Assembly: GCA_947652115.1 (NCBI GenBank)
Contig: OX393569.1
Coordinates: forward strand, 22,164,896 to 22,228,895
From: Blastomussa wellsi
Taxonomy: Eukaryota > Cnidaria > Anthozoa > Scleractinia > Plerogyridae
Reading direction: 5' to 3'
Length of the DNA stretch: 64,000 nucleotides
In this document: piece after piece, positions 61,839 through 64,000 of the stretch
Position numbering within the stretch: position 1 is the stretch's first letter
Layout: each line of letters opens with the position of its first letter
Notes under the pieces: model-generated
Database searches by the model: none
Told to the model about the DNA's origin: nothing
What the model saw: the letters and a program-made list of their open reading frames with translations, nothing else
Position numbers and translations under genes: made by a program

Positions 61839-64000
61839 TTGGTTATGCAAGATCTTGGTTACGGAAGATCTTGGTTATGCAAAATCTTTTTTAGGCAAGA
61901 TCTTGGTTTTGCAAGATCTTGGTTATGCAAGATCTTTTTTAGCCAAGATCTTGGTTATGCAAGATCTTGGTTAGGCAAGATCTTTGTTATGCAAGATCTT
62001 AGTTATGCAAGGTCTTGGTTATGCAAGATCTCGGTTATGGAAGATCTTGGTTATGGAAGATCTTGGTTTTGCAAGATCTTGGTTAGGCAAGATCTTGGTT
62101 ACGCAAGATAATGGTTATGCAAGATCTTGGTTATACAAGATCTTGGTTATGCAAGATCTTGGTTAGGGAAGATCTTGGTTATGCAAGATCTTGGTTATGC
62201 AAGATGTTGGTTAGGGAAGATGTTGGTTAGGGAAGATGTTGGTTAGGGAAGATCTTGGTTATGCAAGATCTTGGTTATGCAAGATCTTGGTTATGCAAGA
62301 ACTTGGTTAGTTAAGATCTTGGTTATGCGCAATCTTGGTTTTGCAAAATCTTGGTTAGGCAAGACATTGGTTAGGGAAGATCTTCGTTAGGGAATCTCAT
62401 GGTTATGCAAGAACTTTGCTATGCAAGATCTTGATTATGCAAGATCTTGGTTATGCAAGATCATGGTTATGGAAGATCTTGGTTATGCAAGATCTTGGTT
62501 ATGCAAGATCTTGGTTATGCAAGATCTTGGTAATGCAAGATGTTGGTTAGGGAAGATGTTGGTTATGCAAGATCTTGGTTAGGGTAGATCTTGGTTGTGC
62601 AAGATCTTTGTTATGCAAGATCTTGGTTATGCAAGATCTCGGTTATGCAAGATCTTGGTTATGCAAAACCTTGGTTAGGCAAGATCTTGTTTAAGGAAGA
62701 TCTTGGTTAGGGAAGATCATGGTTATGCAAGATCTTGGTTATGCAAGATCTTTGTTAGGGAAGATGTTGGTTAGGAAAGATCTTGGTTATGCAAGATCTT
62801 GGTTATGCAAGATCATGCTTATGCAAGATCTTGGTTATGCAAGATCTTGGTTCGGGAAGATGTTGGTTAGGAAAGATCTTGGATATGCAAGATCTTGGTT
62901 ATGCAAGATCTTGGTTATGCAAGATCATGCTTATCCAAAATCTTGGTTATGCAAGATCTTGGTTAGGGAAGATCTTGGTTAGTGAAGATCTTGGTTATGC
63001 GAGATCTTGGTTAGGCAAGATCTTGGTTATGCAAGATCTTGGTTAGGCAAGATCTTGGTTACGCAAGATCTTGGTTATGCAAGATCTTTGTTAGGCAAGA
63101 TCTTGGTTATGCAAGATCTTGGTTATGCAAGATCTTGGTTTTGCAAGATCTTGGTTAGGCAACGTCTTGGTTAGTGAAGATCTTGGTTAGGCAAGATCTT
63201 GGTTCGGGAAGATCTTGGTTATGCAAGATCTTGGTTATGCAAGATCTTGGTTATGCAAGATCTTGGTTATGCAAGATCTTGGTTATGCAAGATCTTGGTT
63301 ATGCAAGATCATGCTTATGCAAGATCTTGGTTATGCAAGATCTTGGTTCGGGAAGATGTTGGTTAGGAAAGATCTTGGATATGCAAGATCTTGGTTATGC
63401 AAGATCATGTTTATGCAAAATCTTGGTTATGCAAGATCTTGGTTAGGGAAGATGTTGGTTAGTGAAGATCTTGGTTATGCGAGATCTTGGTTAGGCAAGA
63501 TCTTGGTTATGCAAGATCTTGGTTAGGCAAGATCTTGGTTACGCAAGATCTTGGTTATGCAAGATCTTGGTTATACAAGATCTTGGTTATGCAAGATCTT
63601 GGTTAGGGAAGATCTTGGTTATGCAAGATCTTGGTTATGCAAGATGTTGGTTAGGGAAGATGTTGGTTAGGGAAGATGTTGGTTAGGGAAGATCTTGGTT
63701 ATGCAAGATCTTGGTTATGCAAGATCTTGGTTATGCAAGAACTTGGTTAGTTAAGATCTTGGTTATGCGCAATCTTGGTTTTGCAAAATCTTGGTTAGGC
63801 AAGACATTGGATAGGGAAGATCTTCGTTAGGGAATCTGATGGTTATGCAAGAACTTTGCTATGCAAGATCTTGGTTATGCAAGATCTTGGTTATGCCAGA
63901 TCTTAATAATGCAAGATGTTGGTTAGGGAAGATGTTGGTTATGCAAGATCTTGGTTAGGGTAGATCTTGGTTGTGCAAGATCTTGGTTATGCAAGATCTT
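61839..64000 (+). repeat. Right HOR copy R4 (cut by the window end)
   Basis: GCGCAATC modules start at 62297 and 63737. At the first, the following unit reads GACATTGGTTAGGG where the other copies have GGATAGGG. The order of variants follows R1 closely (62,719 matches 41,115 at 21,604 bp). The array continues past the window. Confidence 0.85.

Larger units (their letters stand above)
1..64000 (+). repeat. 16-bp satellite array, monomer AAGATCTTGGTTATGC
   Basis: Every line of the window is built of head-to-tail 16-bp units, about 4,000 of them, with no inverted stretch and no non-satellite sequence. The unit begins with the palindrome AAGATCTT (contains BglII AGATCT and GATC), continues GGTT, and ends in a variable tail, most often TATGC, TAGGC or TAGGG. 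Recurrent core variants are GATGTT, AATCTT, GAACTT, GATCTC and GATCAT. The consensus is about 37 percent G+C, and the plus strand has twice as many G as C and more T than A. The array reaches both window edges, so its true length is unknown. Known of the class: long simple satellites with higher-order structure are eukaryotic heterochromatin. Inference: nuclear DNA of a eukaryote; I cannot say whether it is centromeric, pericentromeric, subtelomeric or on a sex or accessory chromosome. Confidence 0.98.
34600..64000 (+). repeat. Right domain: about 7 kb higher-order repeat array
   Basis: Four anchors carrying AACAACATGGTTTGG lie at 38725, 45989, 52581 and 60201, spaced 7264, 6592 and 7620 bp. 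A second set of anchors at 40235, 47099, 55407 and 61839 is spaced 6864, 8308 and 6432 bp. All spacings are multiples of 16 bp, except a constant excess of 4 bp in intervals that include the two odd units at 53973 and 54772. Each complete HOR has an S part with three AAGAAC / TTAGTTAAG / GCGCAATC modules and a P part rich in TTTGC, TATAC and CAATATC units. Confidence 0.88.

Noticed and set aside
1..64000. CRISPR array
   Set aside because: There are no unique spacers. The 16-bp units are contiguous, and the variation is in the repeat tail and shared between copies.
1..64000. Bacterial or phage origin with iteron-like repeats
   Set aside because: Sixty-four kb of continuous 16-bp repeats with nested kilobase HORs and no gene is far beyond any iteron array and fits eukaryotic satellite.
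1..64000. Pure assembly artefact
   Set aside because: It cannot be excluded for copy number, but the HOR copies carry private substitutions, private odd-length units and different whole-unit gains and losses. Simple artificial duplication of one contig would not give this. Read depth and spanning long reads would settle it.
1..64000. Hairpin or terminator structures from the AAGATCTT palindrome
   Set aside because: The palindrome has no loop and is only 4 bp per arm. It occurs in nearly every unit, so it cannot mark individual terminators or operators.

Overview
The whole window is one uninterrupted satellite DNA array. I found no gene, RNA gene, transposon, CRISPR array or unique sequence in it. 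The monomer is 16 bp, consensus AAGATCTTGGTTATGC, always in the same orientation from base 1 to base 64000, about 4,000 units in all. The first ten bases (AAGATCTTGG, with the perfect 8-bp palindrome AAGATCTT, a BglII site) are the most constant. The tail varies between a few recurrent forms: TATGC, TAGGC and TAGGG are commonest, with TCGGG, TTTGC, TATGG, TATCA, TACGC and others. An array of this length, homogeneity and nested higher-order structure is typical of eukaryotic heterochromatin (centromeric, pericentromeric, subtelomeric or knob-like). I do not recognise the monomer, so I name no taxon and no chromosomal location.

The order of unit variants is not random. It is copied in blocks, giving nested higher-order repeats (HORs). 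I divide the window into two domains. The left domain (about 1-31,440) is a mosaic of blocks. It holds a 4.3 kb tandem pair (1801-10422), a 1.95 kb tandem pair (14890-18290), a local 544/288/272-bp amplification (19202-20440) and a triplet of about 2.6-3.0 kb units (21591 to about 29,600), linked by shared modules; the opening block at 1 recurs at 11022 and in part near 20.5 kb. A transition zone (31,441-34,600) carries a 561-bp doublet. The right domain (34,600-64,000) is a more regular array of about 6.4-8.3 kb HORs: three complete copies, plus a partial copy at each end. Both domains share a diagnostic module (a unit starting AAGAAC, then TTAGTTAAG). It is followed by GCGAAATC at the nine left sites and GCGCAATC at the thirteen right sites, so the domains are related but were homogenised separately.

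The monomer register is almost perfectly kept. Reading the phase through the window I find only 22 units whose length is not 16 bp (fifteen of 15 bp, three of 17 bp, four of 21 bp), and these reduce to about six original events that were then copied with their blocks. Length differences between HOR copies are otherwise whole multiples of 16 bp. This points to growth by in-register unequal exchange or conversion.

The many plus-strand open frames are a by-product of the repeat. 16 bp is one more than a multiple of three, so each forward frame cycles through all phases and reads the same 16-residue peptide (KILVMQDLGYARSWLC and variants). The minus strand has a TAA in every unit and stays closed. 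I call no coding sequence.
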